From positions 24,986-73,150 of the forward strand of contig MGUD01000022.1 in the NCBI GenBank assembly GCA_001799795.1: a DNA stretch of 48,165 nucleotides, read 5' to 3'. This document shows, piece after piece, positions 48,028 to 48,165 of the stretch; within the stretch, counting starts at the first letter, position 1, and the number at the start of each line of letters is the position of its first letter. Below the pieces are notes generated by a model, which was not told where the DNA came from, did not search any database, and was given only the letters and a program-made list of their open reading frames with translations. The position numbers and the translations under genes were made by a program. The DNA comes from Elusimicrobia bacterium GWC2_61_19. Its GTDB lineage: Bacteria; Elusimicrobiota; Elusimicrobia; Elusimicrobiales; UBA9959.

Positions 48028-48057
48028 CCGCCGGGGAATCCCGGCGGTTTTGCTTTT
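48028..48057 (+). terminator. Rho-independent terminator of the restriction-modification operon
   Basis: An 8-bp GC-rich stem (48028-48035 with 48040-48047) has loop GAAT and is followed by TTTTGCTTTT. It lies 23 bases after the nuclease stop. The GC-rich stem contrasts with the AT-rich genes. Confidence 0.85.
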
Positions 48058-48059
48058 GA

Positions 48060-48085
48060 GGGGTATTCAGGTGATGTTGTTCACT
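48060..48085 (+). repeat. Right imperfect direct repeat of the restriction-modification island
   Basis: GGGGTATTCAGGTGAT then TTCACT after four bases; partner of the copy at 46174. The last 80 bases of the window show no gene. Confidence 0.6.
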
Positions 48086-48165
48086 AGTTGACTGATTTAA
48101 TCCTTTTAAGCTTCCAATTTGCCGAAACTTAGGAAACATCAATAGCGTTAACGAAACCGGAGGGG

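Overview
The window is a GC-rich (roughly 60-65 percent G+C) bacterial chromosome segment with dense, short-spaced operons, ending in an AT-rich acquired island. A Gram-negative (diderm) host is indicated by a TolC-MacAB-type exporter, a KdsC-like Kdo-8-P phosphatase, many Sec signal peptides and a periplasmic GlpQ-type phosphodiesterase. The mix of families would fit Elusimicrobiota or a similar little-studied diderm phylum, but that placement is inference only. No rRNA, tRNA, CRISPR array or transposase gene was found.

Layout. 33-4264: tripartite exporter (TolC-like, adaptor, MacB). 4332-9084: zinc-ribbon protein, membrane-anchored protein with an HQxxH motif, DusB-like tRNA dihydrouridine synthase and MutS. 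9196-12928: secreted five-repeat protein, CPBP protease, MutL. 12933-13698: HEAT and PAS genes meeting at a REP/MITE-like palindrome. 13749-18933: nitroreductase, two membrane proteins, then pyrC-pyrD-pyrF-pyrE. 18992-21740 (minus): CcdA-like protein, exported protein, KdsC and a sugar epimerase. 21957-25833: excisionase/BldC-like HTH, spermidine-synthase-like membrane protein, SPFH protein and an Asp/Gly/Ser-rich secreted protein.

26004-29195 is the most organised regulatory stretch. A consensus promoter drives three small genes (DUF2089, SHOCT-like, LiaI/LiaF-like) that all carry a similar short helical motif. It is followed by three identical palindromic parS-like sites, then parA and parB separated by a terminator-like hairpin. 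This is a chromosome-partition locus and suggests origin proximity. 29208-36022: exported proteins, aspartate-semialdehyde dehydrogenase, and a secreted trio of C11 protease, degenerate zincin-like protein and PsbP-like protein. 36093-45896: GDPD, GIDE-LemA pair, TatD, TcdA, radical SAM protein with a long N-terminal extension, hydrolase plus GlpT-like transporter, and a signalling cluster (CheC-like, two receiver proteins, YgbA-like, PilZ).

From about 46130 the composition falls to roughly 35-40 percent G+C. Here sits a compact type II restriction-modification cassette (beta-order methyltransferase with TSPPYN, PD-(D/E)xK nuclease), bracketed by imperfect direct repeats at 46174 and 48060. 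Between it and the GC-rich chromosome lies about 480 bp without a convincing gene, which may encode a minus-strand RNA.

Several genes (mutL, the SPFH gene, the PilZ gene, the YgbA-like gene) have a -10-like hexamer 6-7 bases before the start codon and no Shine-Dalgarno sequence, suggesting leaderless mRNAs. All functional calls rest on motifs and family knowledge recognised by eye; no database search was run.
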